This document shows positions 1 to 8,203 of a DNA stretch of 64,000 nt, piece by piece. The DNA comes from Pseudanabaena sp. (GTDB lineage: Bacteria > Cyanobacteriota > Cyanobacteriia > Pseudanabaenales > Pseudanabaenaceae): assembly GCA_003249035.1 (NCBI GenBank), contig QBMK01000014.1, forward strand, positions 1-64,000. Direction: 5' to 3'. How positions within the stretch are numbered: the first letter of the stretch is position 1; every line of letters begins with the position of its first letter. The notes under the pieces are model-generated. The model saw only the letters and a program-made list of their open reading frames with translations, did not search any database and was not told the DNA's origin. The position numbers and the translations under genes were made by a program.

Positions 1-72
1 AGGGCTAGTTTCTCTCTTCTCCAAAAACTTGCTATTCCTTCCACGTAACATCAGTTAATAAAATCTTTCCTT

Positions 73-1236
73 ATGAAACGCATTACCCTGCTTGGCTCCA
101 CTGGTTCGATTGGCACACAAACATTAGATATCGTTGCTGAGTATCCTGAAAAGTTTCAGGTGGTGGGGATGACAGCGGGGGGAAACATCGAACTGCTCGC
201 AAAACAAATCCGCCAGTTTCAACCCGAAATTGTGGCGATCGCTAGTGAAAGTAAAATTTCCGAACTAAAAGAGGCGATCGCAGATCTTGCTGTAAAGCCA
301 ATCCTGCTAGCAGGAGCCGAAGGCGTGGAAACAGTAGCCGCCTATGGGGACTCAGAGGCAGTGGTAACGGGAATTGTCGGCTGTGCTGGACTATTACCGA
401 CGATCGCGGCAATTAAAGCGGGAAAAAATATTGCGTTGGCAAATAAGGAGACTTTAATCGCTGGTGGTGAAGTAGTTGTGCCATTGATGAAAAAGCATGG
501 GGTGAAGTTATTGCCTGCGGATTCTGAACATTCAGCGATTTTCCAATGTTTGCAAGGAGTTCCAGAAGGTGGACTACGGCGGATTATTCTCACAGCTTCA
601 GGTGGCGCATTTCGCGATCGCCCCACAGAGGAACTCGCGTTGGTAACTGTTGCTGATGCATTGAAGCATCCTAACTGGGCGATGGGCAAGAAGATCACGA
701 TTGACTCAGCAACCCTCATGAATAAGGGATTGGAAGTAATCGAAGCCCATTATCTCTTTGGGGTTGATTATGACCAAATCGAGATTGTGATTCATCCTCA
801 AAGTATTATTCATTCGCTGATCGAATTAGAAGACACCTCAGTACTTGCTCAACTTGGCATTCCCGATATGCGGTTGCCCTTGCTCTATTCCTTATCCTAT
901 CCCGATCGCATTCCTACCGAATGGGAACGTCTCGATCTCGTCAAATGCGGTACTCTCACCTTCCGCGCTCCCGATCATCAGAAATACCCATGTATGGAAT
1001 TAGCCTACGCCGCTGGTCGTGCGGGTGGAACCATGCCTGCGGTATTGAATGCCGCTAATGAGCAAGTAGTAGAACTATTTTTGCAAGAGAGAATTCGTTA
1101 TGTCCAAATTGCCGATTTGATTAAACATGTATGCGATCGGCACAATTGCGTTTCTAAGCCAGAGCTTGAAGATATTCTTGAAGCTGACAAATGGGCGAGA
1201 AATGCAGTGATCGAACAAGTTCTAATTAAAGTTTAG
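73..1236 (+). CDS. dxr: 1-deoxy-D-xylulose 5-phosphate reductoisomerase
   Basis: Cytosolic enzyme of the MEP isoprenoid pathway; it rearranges and reduces DXP to MEP with NADPH and a divalent metal. The 387-residue protein has the family's usual length. Visible are the nucleotide-binding GSTGSIG (residues 8-14), the NKET motif near 124, the metal and substrate segment [10 protein letters not shown] near 149 and [10 protein letters not shown] near 211. The ATG at 73 gives the canonical [12 protein letters not shown] start. The hydrolase gene begins about 50 bases downstream on the same strand, so cotranscription is possible. Identification is by family motifs and is secure. Confidence 0.97.
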   Translation: MKRITLLGSTGSIGTQTLDIVAEYPEKFQVVGMTAGGNIELLAKQIRQFQPEIVAIASESKISELKEAIADLAVKPILLAGAEGVETVAAYGDSEAVVTGIVGCAGLLPTIAAIKAGKNIALANKETLIAGGEVVVPLMKKHGVKLLPADSEHSAIFQCLQGVPEGGLRRIILTASGGAFRDRPTEELALVTVADALKHPNWAMGKKITIDSATLMNKGLEVIEAHYLFGVDYDQIEIVIHPQSIIHSLIELEDTSVLAQLGIPDMRLPLLYSLSYPDRIPTEWERLDLVKCGTLTFRAPDHQKYPCMELAYAAGRAGGTMPAVLNAANEQVVELFLQERIRYVQIADLIKHVCDRHNCVSKPELEDILEADKWARNAVIEQVLIKV

Positions 1237-1287
1237 ATAAGCCTTTCGCAGATTTAAAGCAAATATCATTATATGCAGGAGATGGTA

Positions 1288-2283
1288 ATGACACCGATTA
1301 TTTACTCGGAAGAGTTTGCCAAACACTTTACTGGAGAAGCTCACCCCGAAAGGGCAGAAAGAATAGTAGCTACCTTTAATGCGCTTAGAAAAACTTCGTG
1401 GGCAGATAAGATTCAGTGGTTAGAGCCTAGTTCAATGGAGACCCCACTAGTTCTTTCGCTAATTCACGAAGTTCATATTCCAGAATACGTTCAAGCCGTC
1501 GAGGAATTCGCTAACAATAATGGTCAACATGCTGATAATGATATTCCCACAAACATTCAAGTCACAGAAATAGGTGGGTTTCGTATTGTTGATGGACAAT
1601 ATCAATATTTTGATGCTGATGTCTCAGTTTGTCGTGATAGTTATAACGTCGCACTACTAGCAGTTAGAGCTTGGATGGATGGCGTAGACTTAGCCATATC
1701 TAATGGTCGTCCAGCTTTTGTTCTTGCTCGTCCACCAGGACATCATGCTTTATCCAATCGTGGCATGGGATTTTGCTTGTTTGGAAATGCTGCGATCGCA
1801 GCCAATTATGCATTGAAACAATCTGAAATTAATCGAGTTGGAATTTTAGACTGGGACATTCACCACGGAAACGGAACACAGGCATTGGTCGAAAATAATC
1901 CTGATATTGCTTTTTGCTCATTGCATGAGATGCAATGTTATCCAAACACAGGTTACCCATCAGAGAAAGGAAAATACGACAATGTATTAAACATTCCGAT
2001 CTTGGCAGGTAGCAAACTAGCTAGATATGAGCAAGCATTTGAGACTGAAGTTCTACCATTTTTCACGAAGTTTCAGCCTGACTTACTAATTGTGAGTGCT
2101 GGGTATGATGCTAATTTGGCTGACCCATTATCAGAAGTTTGCTTACAGCCGAGTGATTATGGCAAATTAACCCAGTACTGTCTTCAATTAACTAACAAAA
2201 TTGTTTTTGGACTAGAAGGCGGTTACGCTGTTAAGGAATTAACTGAGTCAGTAGTGGCAACAATCGAACAGTTAAATATGTGA
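1288..2283 (+). CDS. Histone deacetylase-family (acetoin utilisation-like) zinc hydrolase
   Basis: Member of the arginase/deacetylase fold. Bacterial relatives remove acetyl groups from lysines, polyamines or small amides; the substrate here cannot be told. Characteristic segments are RPPGHHA (about residue 148), DWDIHHGNG with the zinc-binding Asp and His (about 189) and SAGYDAN (about 270). I start it at the ATG at 1288 because AGGAG lies seven bases upstream; in-frame ATGs at 1273 and 1282 would add five or two residues and bury that site. The gene ends two bases from the stop of pipX on the opposite strand, with no terminator between, so the two transcripts must overlap. Confidence 0.88.
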   Translation: MTPIIYSEEFAKHFTGEAHPERAERIVATFNALRKTSWADKIQWLEPSSMETPLVLSLIHEVHIPEYVQAVEEFANNNGQHADNDIPTNIQVTEIGGFRIVDGQYQYFDADVSVCRDSYNVALLAVRAWMDGVDLAISNGRPAFVLARPPGHHALSNRGMGFCLFGNAAIAANYALKQSEINRVGILDWDIHHGNGTQALVENNPDIAFCSLHEMQCYPNTGYPSEKGKYDNVLNIPILAGSKLARYEQAFETEVLPFFTKFQPDLLIVSAGYDANLADPLSEVCLQPSDYGKLTQYCLQLTNKIVFGLEGGYAVKELTESVVATIEQLNM

Positions 2284-2285
2284 GG

Positions 2286-2555
2286 TCATTGGGAAAAAGT
2301 GCGTTTGTATATATTTCGTAAATCTTTTTGATCGTTATGAGAACCAATATGTCGCAGCGATCTCATTTGATTTTCGACCATGAGCTTAGCATCTGCTCTC
2401 GGAACTGATTCAAACGAAATACCATTAGGACTAATAGTAGTCAATAAAAATAATCTTTGAGAGAAGAGTGTAGTAAACAAACCATGGAACTCATCGACCC
2501 TACATAAGCAGGATATTAAACCAAAGTTAAGATGATTTAAATAGTGTTCAGCCAT
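2286..2555 (-). CDS. pipX: PipX, PII-interacting nitrogen-control co-activator
   Basis: Small cyanobacterial adaptor of 89 residues, the family's usual size. PipX binds either the transcription factor NtcA, stabilising its 2-oxoglutarate-bound active form, or the signalling protein PII, so it links nitrogen and carbon status. The sequence keeps the family pattern: YLNH near the start, FGL, then LFTTLFSQRLF in the Tudor-like domain, a VENQMRSLR helix and a terminal RTF. I recognise it from this spacing and have not aligned it. It converges on the deacetylase-like gene with a two-base gap. No obvious promoter was seen upstream. Confidence 0.88.
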   Translation of the reverse strand: MAEHYLNHLNFGLISCLCRVDEFHGLFTTLFSQRLFLLTTISPNGISFESVPRADAKLMVENQMRSLRHIGSHNDQKDLRNIYKRTFSQ

Positions 2556-2607
2556 TTTGTAAATTGGATAATTTAGTGAATTGAATTTGTCAGTTTTTTA
2601 CTCTATC

Positions 2608-2643
2608 AAAAAGGTTGATACGCGATGCGTATCAACCTTTTTT
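2608..2643. terminator. Hairpin terminator below the desaturase remnant
   Basis: Perfect inverted repeat with the core GATACGC-gat-GCGTATC and A/T runs on both sides, so it could work in both directions. It lies directly beyond the stop codon of the interrupted desaturase and upstream of pipX. Three-base loop. Confidence 0.8.
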
Positions 2644-3220
2644 AATTTTTGAGCGCAGGAGGCATGATTACCTTAGTTGCTAATCCTAAGCTCCGTAGTA
2701 TTTGGATTGCCCACCAAGTAACATCAACTTCCCACCATCGCCAGCCAGCCTTCGCCACATGGGGATAAGCATGATGATTATTGTGCCAACCTTCACCATA
2801 GGTAACGATCGCAGCCCACCAGAGATTTCGTGAATTATCATTGGTCTCAAAGGTGCGATATCCCCACATGTGCGTAACTGAGTTGATAAACCAAGTGCTA
2901 TGCCATAGTAATACCGATCGCAGACACATTCCCCAGATCACATATGACCAACCACCGAGGAGATATAAGGTAACTCCTAGAGGAATTTGCAATAGTAGAT
3001 AGTACTTATCTAGCCATAGATAAAAGGGATCGCGGGCTAGTTCAGGAGCATATTTGCGGTACAGGTTGGGATTGAAAAATTCTTCTTTAGGATAGATCAT
3101 CCACAGCATATGGCTCCACCAAAATCCTTTGCGAGCGGAGTAAGGATCTTTCTCTTCATCTTCAGTATGAGCATGATGCAAGCGGTGACCAGCGATCCAA
3201 AAGATTGGACCACCTTGTAA
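2642..3220 (-). pseudogene. Acyl-lipid/acyl-CoA Delta9-type desaturase, C-terminal fragment (split by IS)
   Basis: C-terminal two thirds of a membrane fatty acid desaturase. It carries the second histidine box HRLHH and the third, HNNHH, which with the first box in the other fragment bind the di-iron centre. The reading frame runs out of the insertion sequence at 3220, so this piece has no start of its own. Joining 95 residues from the N-terminal fragment to this part at the duplicated TTACA restores one open frame of about 286 residues, the normal size for a cyanobacterial DesC-like enzyme. The frame is clean on both sides, which suggests a recent insertion. Confidence 0.9.
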
Positions 3221-4930
3221 CCCACATTCCGCTCGTAATGGAAGGGTAAAATAATTAGAGCGAAGCAAAAAAGAGGAGGCAGATATTAATACAGAGATGA
3301 AAGTATCGAACCTAGACCATCTAGGGATCGTGGCAGGAATCATCGACGAGATGGGAATCGTGGAAGAAATAAACACGATAATCGGGAGAAGCTCAAGAGA
3401 AAAAGTAAGCGCAGGGGTAATCATCAAAGCTATGCTACTGAATGGACTAGGATTTGTATCAGCACCCCTGTATATGTTTAGTAAATTTTTTGAAGGAAAA
3501 CCAACCGAGCACTTATTGGGGGAAGGAATAACAGCTGAGCAAATCAACGATGACCGCATCGGACAAGTACTAGATGATTTACATGAAGCAGGACTAAGTG
3601 AGACATTTTTAGGAATCAGCCTGAAAGCAGTAGCAAAATATGAAATCAAGGTAGAAACAGGACATATAGACTCAACCTCATTTCACGTAGATGGGGAATA
3701 TGGCAGAGAGGAAGAAGGGAGTATCGAAATTACACATGGATATTCACGCGACCATCGACCCGACCTGAAGCAATTTATGATGAACCTAATGTGCGTAGGA
3801 GATGGAGACATCCCCGTGATGATGGAAGTGGTAAGTGGAAATCAAGCCGACAAAGCAAGATTTGCAGAATTATTACAAGAACTCAAGGAACAGTGGACAT
3901 TTGAGGGAATATGCGTAGGCGATGCAGCGCTATACAGTGAAGAAAATCTGTTAGCAATGACAGGACTAAAATGGCTAACCAGAGTGCCATTAAGCATCAA
4001 AACCGCCAGTGAATTGGTGTCAAGCACAACTGACCTACGAGAAAGTAAATTTAAGGGATACAGAACAGCTGAATCTGTGAGTGAGTATGGTGGAGTAAGA
4101 CAACGATGGATTTTAGTTGATAGCCAAGCAAGGCGTAAGTCAGACATCAAAAAGTTAGACAAAAAGCTTGAGCAAATTCAGCAAAACTGTCATCAAGAGT
4201 TACAGGTTTTAGCGAGACAAGATTTTGCCTGTGCTGCTGACGCGATCACTGCTGCCGAAAAATTATCAACCAAGATGAAATGGCATCAACTCGACCATAT
4301 TCAGACAGTAGAAAAACCACATTATGCGAAACGGGGTAAGCCACAACCTGATGCTATACCCACCAGTATTAGTTATCGGCTTACTGCGACGGTGCTTCCT
4401 ATAGACTCAGAAATCTTGGCTCAAAGACAACGCTGTGGCAGGTTTATTTTAGCCACGAATATTCTTAATTCCTTACAATTCACGGCTGATGATGCTTTAC
4501 GGGAATACAAGGCTCAGCAGGGAACTGAGCGTAGTTTTCGTTTCCTCAAAGACCCTTTATTTTTTACTTCGAGTGTTTTTCTCAAGTCTGCTAAACGCAT
4601 TGAGGCTTTGGGCATGATTATGGTGCTTTGCTTGCTCGTTTATAATTTAGCCCAACGTCAACTCAGACTTGCCTTAGCTATCGCTCAAGATACTATTCCC
4701 AATCAATTGGGTAAACCCACTAATTCTCCAACTTTGCGTTGGGTTTTTCAATGTTTTATGGCGGTTCATTTAGTTTCTTTTCAGAACCTGACTCAAGTTG
4801 TTAATTTGTCTCCTCTTCGCCTTCACATTTTGAATTTCTTTTCTCCCTCCTGCCAACGCTATTATTTGCTCCCTGCTCCTGTTTCGTAATTGTTTTTATC
4901 CTTCCATTACGAGCGGAATGTGGGATGTAA
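3216..4930. mobile_element. IS1634-type insertion sequence with 5-bp target duplication
   Basis: Intact element from about 3221 to 4925. Its ends are inverted repeats: the left end starts CCCACATTCCGCTCGTAATG and the right end reads the same on the other strand, 25 identical bases followed by a few more matches. The pentamer TGTAA stands on both sides (3216-3220 and 4926-4930) as the target duplication. One extra base at the right end breaks symmetry. It carries a single full-length transposase and interrupts the desaturase gene. Confidence 0.93.
3297..4889 (+). CDS. IS1634-family (IS4-superfamily) DDE transposase
   Basis: Transposase of 530 residues filling the insertion sequence. The N-terminal part looks like the DUF4277 domain common in IS1634 proteins. 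Likely catalytic residues are Asp in HIDSTSF (about residue 124), Asp in VGDAALY (about 209) and Glu in GTERSF (about 409), matching the D-D-E layout of the superfamily. The frame is uninterrupted and both inverted repeats are present, so the element may still be active. It is transcribed opposite to the desaturase it breaks. Family assignment is by recognition; the subfamily was not checked. Confidence 0.9.
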   Translation: MKVSNLDHLGIVAGIIDEMGIVEEINTIIGRSSREKVSAGVIIKAMLLNGLGFVSAPLYMFSKFFEGKPTEHLLGEGITAEQINDDRIGQVLDDLHEAGLSETFLGISLKAVAKYEIKVETGHIDSTSFHVDGEYGREEEGSIEITHGYSRDHRPDLKQFMMNLMCVGDGDIPVMMEVVSGNQADKARFAELLQELKEQWTFEGICVGDAALYSEENLLAMTGLKWLTRVPLSIKTASELVSSTTDLRESKFKGYRTAESVSEYGGVRQRWILVDSQARRKSDIKKLDKKLEQIQQNCHQELQVLARQDFACAADAITAAEKLSTKMKWHQLDHIQTVEKPHYAKRGKPQPDAIPTSISYRLTATVLPIDSEILAQRQRCGRFILATNILNSLQFTADDALREYKAQQGTERSFRFLKDPLFFTSSVFLKSAKRIEALGMIMVLCLLVYNLAQRQLRLALAIAQDTIPNQLGKPTNSPTLRWVFQCFMAVHLVSFQNLTQVVNLSPLRLHILNFFSPSCQRYYLLPAPVS

Positions 4931-5212
4931 AGCTGTTGCACCGACTAAAGCGATCGCATATTCAAGCCATTTAGGAACTTGAAAGCTGCGATGACTAAGT
5001 AAACGGTGATATCCCAAACAAATACCAATACTGCCTAAGAACCAATGCAGCAAGATCATAATTCCCAATGCTGACCATGAGAAAAACCAAGGTGCTAATA
5101 GAGCTAACCCATGCACGATTGTGAAGATAACTATTGATACCCAGCTAAGCTTTAGCGGCTCAGGAGTGAGTGCAGAAGATGGAGGAATATAGCCTGAAAA
5201 TAATCTTGTCAT
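4926..5212 (-). pseudogene. Delta9-type desaturase, N-terminal fragment (split by IS)
   Basis: N-terminal third of the split desaturase. It starts at the ATG at 5212 and has two hydrophobic segments (residues about 24-45 and 48-66) and the first histidine box HRLLSH. After the alanine-leucine at about residue 95 the frame runs six codons into the insertion sequence and stops. The product would lack the second and third histidine boxes and so cannot bind the di-iron centre. This strain must rely on another desaturase if it makes Delta9-unsaturated lipids; whether it has one cannot be seen here. Confidence 0.9.
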
Positions 5213-5329
5213 GGTTTGTAAACTAATAATTCTAGAGATTGGAAGATGAGCCTCTTATTTCCGAAACTTGTCTATTCGCACCTCGCAACAAGAAACTAAA
5301 TCCACCAGAAAACTGACCAAATATTGTGT

Positions 5330-5378
5330 CTAGAGGTGAGGATGTACGGTGTGAAGCGCCGTATATCCTCACCTCTAG
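5330..5378. terminator. Hairpin beyond merR
   Basis: Inverted repeat CTAGAGGTGAGGAT...ATCCTCACCTCTAG with an inner GTACGG/CCGTAT stem, 35 bases past the stop of the MerR gene. It could end transcripts of merR. There is no clear T-run, so the role is inferred from position. Confidence 0.5.
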
Positions 5379-5413
5379 ATCCTGTGCTACCAAGATTTGA
5401 AAAGAGATACTAT

Positions 5414-5929
5414 TTAGAGAGTATTGGAAGATTTCTCTCTATCTAGATTTGAGATATTTTGTGTGTCTGAAGATCCTTGTGTAGCTCCTTGCCAAGTGCT
5501 ACAAGCTTGATGAAACTCATAGCGAGGATCTTCTGGCACAGAACAAGGTTGTTCTTCTCTTGTGCAATCTTTGCATTCAATATTACTCTCACAATGACTA
5601 ATCAACGGACGAAGCTCGTCAAGCAATATTTGCAGTTGCTGAATAGTCTCTTCGATGGATTTTGCTTTTTTGAGAAGACAATCATGCACAGCTTGACAAG
5701 TCTGTGATTTTCCGTCCTTAGCTGCAAGAATTTCTCTGATGTCGTCTAAGCTCAGACCCATCGCCTTGGTATGAGTGATAAATGCTAATCGATCTATATC
5801 CTCTTGGCTAAACAGGCGATAGCCTGCTTCAGTTCTATGAGGTGAGGGTATTAGCCCAATTCGCTCATAGAAATAAAGCGTTTGAGGATTTAGCCCTAAT
5901 TTGCGAGCGACTTCACCAACTTGCAGCAT
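5414..5929 (-). CDS. MerR-family transcriptional regulator, metal-responsive type
   Basis: DNA-binding activator/repressor of 171 residues. The N-terminal winged helix (VGEVARKLGLNPQTLYFYERIGLI, given here only in outline: VGEVARKLG and YFYERIGL) is followed by a long dimerisation helix and a Cys-rich tail with TC, DC, HC, EC and DC groups between residues 77 and 130, as in regulators of the ZntR/CadR/MerR group. The metal cannot be named. A palindromic operator lies 40-60 bases upstream. No metal exporter or reductase gene lies next to it, so its target is elsewhere or lost with the neighbouring IS activity; self-regulation is likely. Confidence 0.85.
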   Translation of the reverse strand: MLQVGEVARKLGLNPQTLYFYERIGLIPSPHRTEAGYRLFSQEDIDRLAFITHTKAMGLSLDDIREILAAKDGKSQTCQAVHDCLLKKAKSIEETIQQLQILLDELRPLISHCESNIECKDCTREEQPCSVPEDPRYEFHQACSTWQGATQGSSDTQNISNLDREKSSNTL

Positions 5930-5968
5930 TGCTATCCTTGCTTTTTTACATCCAACAATTACAGCTTA

Positions 5969-5992
5969 GACCTTATACTATGGTATAGGGTC
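5969..5992. promoter_or_regulatory. MerR-type operator/promoter of the regulator
   Basis: Dyad GACC-(T/C)TATAC-at-GTATA-GGTC, 24 bases, upstream of merR. Read on the minus strand it sits between TTGACC (-35) and TAAGCT (a plausible -10) with about 20 bases between, the over-long spacer typical of MerR-controlled promoters. Binding is inferred, not tested. Confidence 0.7.
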
Positions 5993-6184
5993 AAGAGGAT
6001 CAGCAAAGTTTCTGTTTTGCAAAGGGTTTTGTCATTATGCTTGGTTACGTCCTCATCGCGTTATTTCTCAAGGGAAAGCTTCCTTTGTATTTGGGCTTTT
6101 TTGAGTTTGTTCATAATGCCTAGAGAAGGGGTAGAGCTTTGCTAAGTGCTTTGTTAGACCCTCTACTTTCTTTACCTCCCCGAA

Positions 6185-7033
6185 TCACCTATTGAACATT
6201 GCAATTAACGTCCGCCATGCATCAAGCAGGATTGGAGGAGTTATCCTTTTAGTAAACTCGCGACTGTGATGAATATGCACAGGTAGTTTTTCTCCTGGAC
6301 GTACCTTCCAAAGACTTTGATGATGATCGGTACTTAGAACTGAAGCTGTAGCGGTATAGTAGTTCACTGCTAATGATCTCCGAGTGCGATCACATGGACA
6401 AGTCAGGGGATTAGGATGTCCGTGATAAGATGTATCCGTCGAAGTAAAGATGACGCAACGATTAAAGATAGGTAAAACTTTTTTCTGGCAGCTTGACATG
6501 TCGCGATCCCAAAGTTCAAAATGCCCACCATATTCTTCTTTCCAATCCTTATTTAGATAGAGTAAAAGATTTACCCTATGTTCAAGATTTAGTCGAGCAA
6601 GATGGTTATAGTCGGCATGAATCTTCATAAAGCCACCAGGTTTAATTTGATGAAGCCCCGCACCTTGAAAATGAGGATCAGCAATCAATCCTTTAATTCC
6701 CGTAAGAGCCTCTAAGAAATTCAGGAACATTGATGAGCTTAACTGATACAGTAATAACCTAGTTGCATCTCCAAGCTGGCTTTCTGAGACAGAGCCTAAC
6801 TTGTTCTCTCTAGGGTTATTGTAAGAAACCCAGTCAATTTGATCGGATCGAGCGAACTCGTCCAGAACTTGGCTAAGGATATCCTCTGGCAGAAAATCAT
6901 CTATTACAATATGAGGAAACGGGGTTTCGTTTATGTAAGTTTCATGTAGACCTTTCCCTTTTTCCTCAAATTGATTGAGGTCGATAAAACTAAGTTTATT
7001 TTGCTCAGTCAATTGTGAAAGTTTATTTTGCAT
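6185..7033 (-). CDS. 2OG-Fe(II) oxygenase family protein
   Basis: Protein of 282 residues with the double-stranded beta-helix signature of 2-oxoglutarate-dependent oxygenases: FPHIVIDDFLP near residue 40, the iron ligands HAD (about 138-140) and the distal His in YHGHP (about 208), and the co-substrate arginine in RRSLAVNYY (about 225). The family hydroxylates proteins, nucleic acids or small molecules; the substrate here is unknown. The C-terminal 45 residues are basic and look like an extension beyond the catalytic core. It stands alone, followed by the merR region, and is preceded by repeat-rich DNA. Confidence 0.82.
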   Translation of the reverse strand: MQNKLSQLTEQNKLSFIDLNQFEEKGKGLHETYINETPFPHIVIDDFLPEDILSQVLDEFARSDQIDWVSYNNPRENKLGSVSESQLGDATRLLLYQLSSSMFLNFLEALTGIKGLIADPHFQGAGLHQIKPGGFMKIHADYNHLARLNLEHRVNLLLYLNKDWKEEYGGHFELWDRDMSSCQKKVLPIFNRCVIFTSTDTSYHGHPNPLTCPCDRTRRSLAVNYYTATASVLSTDHHQSLWKVRPGEKLPVHIHHSREFTKRITPPILLDAWRTLIAMFNR

Positions 7034-7138
7034 TTCTCTGTCTCAATATTCAATATCTCAATACAAACCGATAATCTTAACTTTCGGGTGATCGATTACT
7101 TAGAGGCATAGCCATATCAACCATTGGCAAAAAAAATA

Positions 7139-7415
7139 ATACGCGATGTGCAATTAAAAGTCTGAAAGCCATGATTTCTCGTCAGCAATTCTCATTATAA
7201 AAATTTTGTCTTGACTTAGAGTTAGCTATTGAGAATACTCACAATAGCTTCTCTTAAAAAGCCCATGCCTTCGTTAGAAATTTGACGACTTAGGCAATTC
7301 AAAAGTCATAATGAAAATTACTGGATTTCTTTTACTGCAAAAATGAGGAGTTTGAATTTTTGGTAGCTCAAACAACCTCAGGGCAATACCTCAAAAACAG
7401 TTGCACATTACGTAT
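7139..7415. repeat. MITE-like repeat, family A copy 1, with a nested insertion
   Basis: Ends are inverted: ATACGCGATGTGCAA on the left and TTGCACATTACGTAT on the right. Its body matches the copy at 7748-7873 (AAAGTCTGAAAGCC and GAGTTTGAATTTT segments), but here about 150 bases of family-B repeat interrupt it, flanked by the short direct repeat GATTTCT. No coding capacity. Confidence 0.8.
7184..7322. repeat. MITE-like repeat, family B copy 1, nested in family A
   Basis: About 140 bases starting AGCAATTCTCATTAT and ending CATAATGAAAATTA, i.e. with imperfect inverted ends around TTCTCATTATG. The same sequence recurs at 22448-22582 with roughly nine of ten bases alike. It interrupts family A and is flanked by GATTTCT on each side. 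Confidence 0.8.
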
Positions 7416-7547
7416 TCAGTTTAATCTATATAGAATAAATTCAAGTAATGTAAATCAAAAAAATTATTCTTAATTTATATATATATTGATTATCTATTAA
7501 TTCAGTAGACATTGCAACCACTGGAAGTTAGCAGAAAGTTATATAAA

Positions 7548-7735
7548 TAGGACTTATGCATTGACAAAATCTCATCTTATGAATTGGATATATTTAGTAG
7601 TAAAAATACTTTTTGCTCGGGCTATAAGAGGCTTTTTATCAAAAAGTCACTTACTACAGCGTCTCTATAACTAGTCTCAAATGACGTATTCTCGTTAACG
7701 CATATTTAGTACAATCTGACAATGCGTAAGTCCTA
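7548..7735. repeat. IS630/Tc1-like MITE
   Basis: A 188-base unit with inverted ends TAGGACTTATGCATTG and CAATGCGTAAGTCCTA, bounded by TA on both sides. TA target sites and short GC-balanced inverted ends are typical of non-autonomous elements moved by IS630/Tc1-type transposases. No transposase fragment was found inside it. Confidence 0.7.
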
Positions 7736-7747
7736 ATAGAGTTATTC

Positions 7748-7873
7748 ATACGCGATGTGCAACTAAAAGTCTGAAAGCCCTGATTTCTTGTACTGCACAA
7801 ATGATGAGTTTGAATTTTCGGCAGCTCAAACGACCTCAAGGCAATAGCTCAAAAATAGTTGCACGTCACGTAT
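7748..7873. repeat. MITE-like repeat, family A copy 2 (uninterrupted)
   Basis: A 126-base unit with inverted ends ATACGCGATGTGCAAC and GTTGCACGTCACGTAT. It aligns to both halves of the copy at 7139-7415 and so shows what that copy looked like before the nested insertion. Confidence 0.8.
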
Positions 7874-7944
7874 TTGATGGTCACAGCATCAAGGGAACCT
7901 ATAGAGTTTTTTATAACTTCAGGTTCATTTGCTGATGTTAAGTT

Positions 7945-8088
7945 AAGGGGTTGAGGGTATTTCCATTTGCTTTACCTGAAGGCAGTGTAATTTATGTAGA
8001 CAAGACTTACAACGATTATGAAATTGAGGATTTGTTGCTTGAAGCCGAGAATATCCAGCTCTCGGCTATACGAAAAAGCAATTCATAA
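7945..8088 (+). pseudogene. IS982-family transposase remnant
   Basis: The frame ending at the TAA at 8086-8088 reads ...LPEGSVIYVDKTYNDYEIEDLL... and then ...IRKSNS. That resembles the stretch around a catalytic Asp of IS982-type transposases (LPEGS-x-Y-x-DKxY-x-DY, then RKxNS). No start codon and no further domains remain, so only about 45 codons survive. Both the DKxYNDYE and RKSNS blocks are in the right order and spacing; family assignment is from memory. Confidence 0.6.
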
Positions 8089-8138
8089 CGTCTTGTTGTA
8101 TAAAAGTGAACTTAGGGTGGAAATTTAGCGTAGCAGAT

Positions 8139-8203
8139 AAATTTACGATTCATGATGAAGAAACGCCACTTTGAGCAATTTCTTCATCATGAATCGTAAA
8201 TTT
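8139..8203. repeat. Long perfect hairpin upstream of the SSADH gene
   Basis: A 25-bp stem without mismatch (arms 8139-8163 and 8179-8203, starting AAATTTACGATTCATGATG) around a 15-base loop. It ends about 135 bases before the start codon of the dehydrogenase. It could be a mobile hairpin or a leader structure; nothing decides. Confidence 0.6.

Noticed and set aside
2642-3649. Open frame of 335 codons on the minus strand taken as one desaturase
   Set aside because: The part above 3220 is antisense sequence of the insertion element; only 2642-3220 encodes desaturase.
5921-6145. Possible plus-strand gene divergent from merR
   Set aside because: It starts within merR, covers the operator and has no recognisable product or ribosome-binding site.
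7654-7839. 61-codon minus-strand frame in the repeat region
   Set aside because: It spans the borders of two MITE-like elements, so the frame is accidental.
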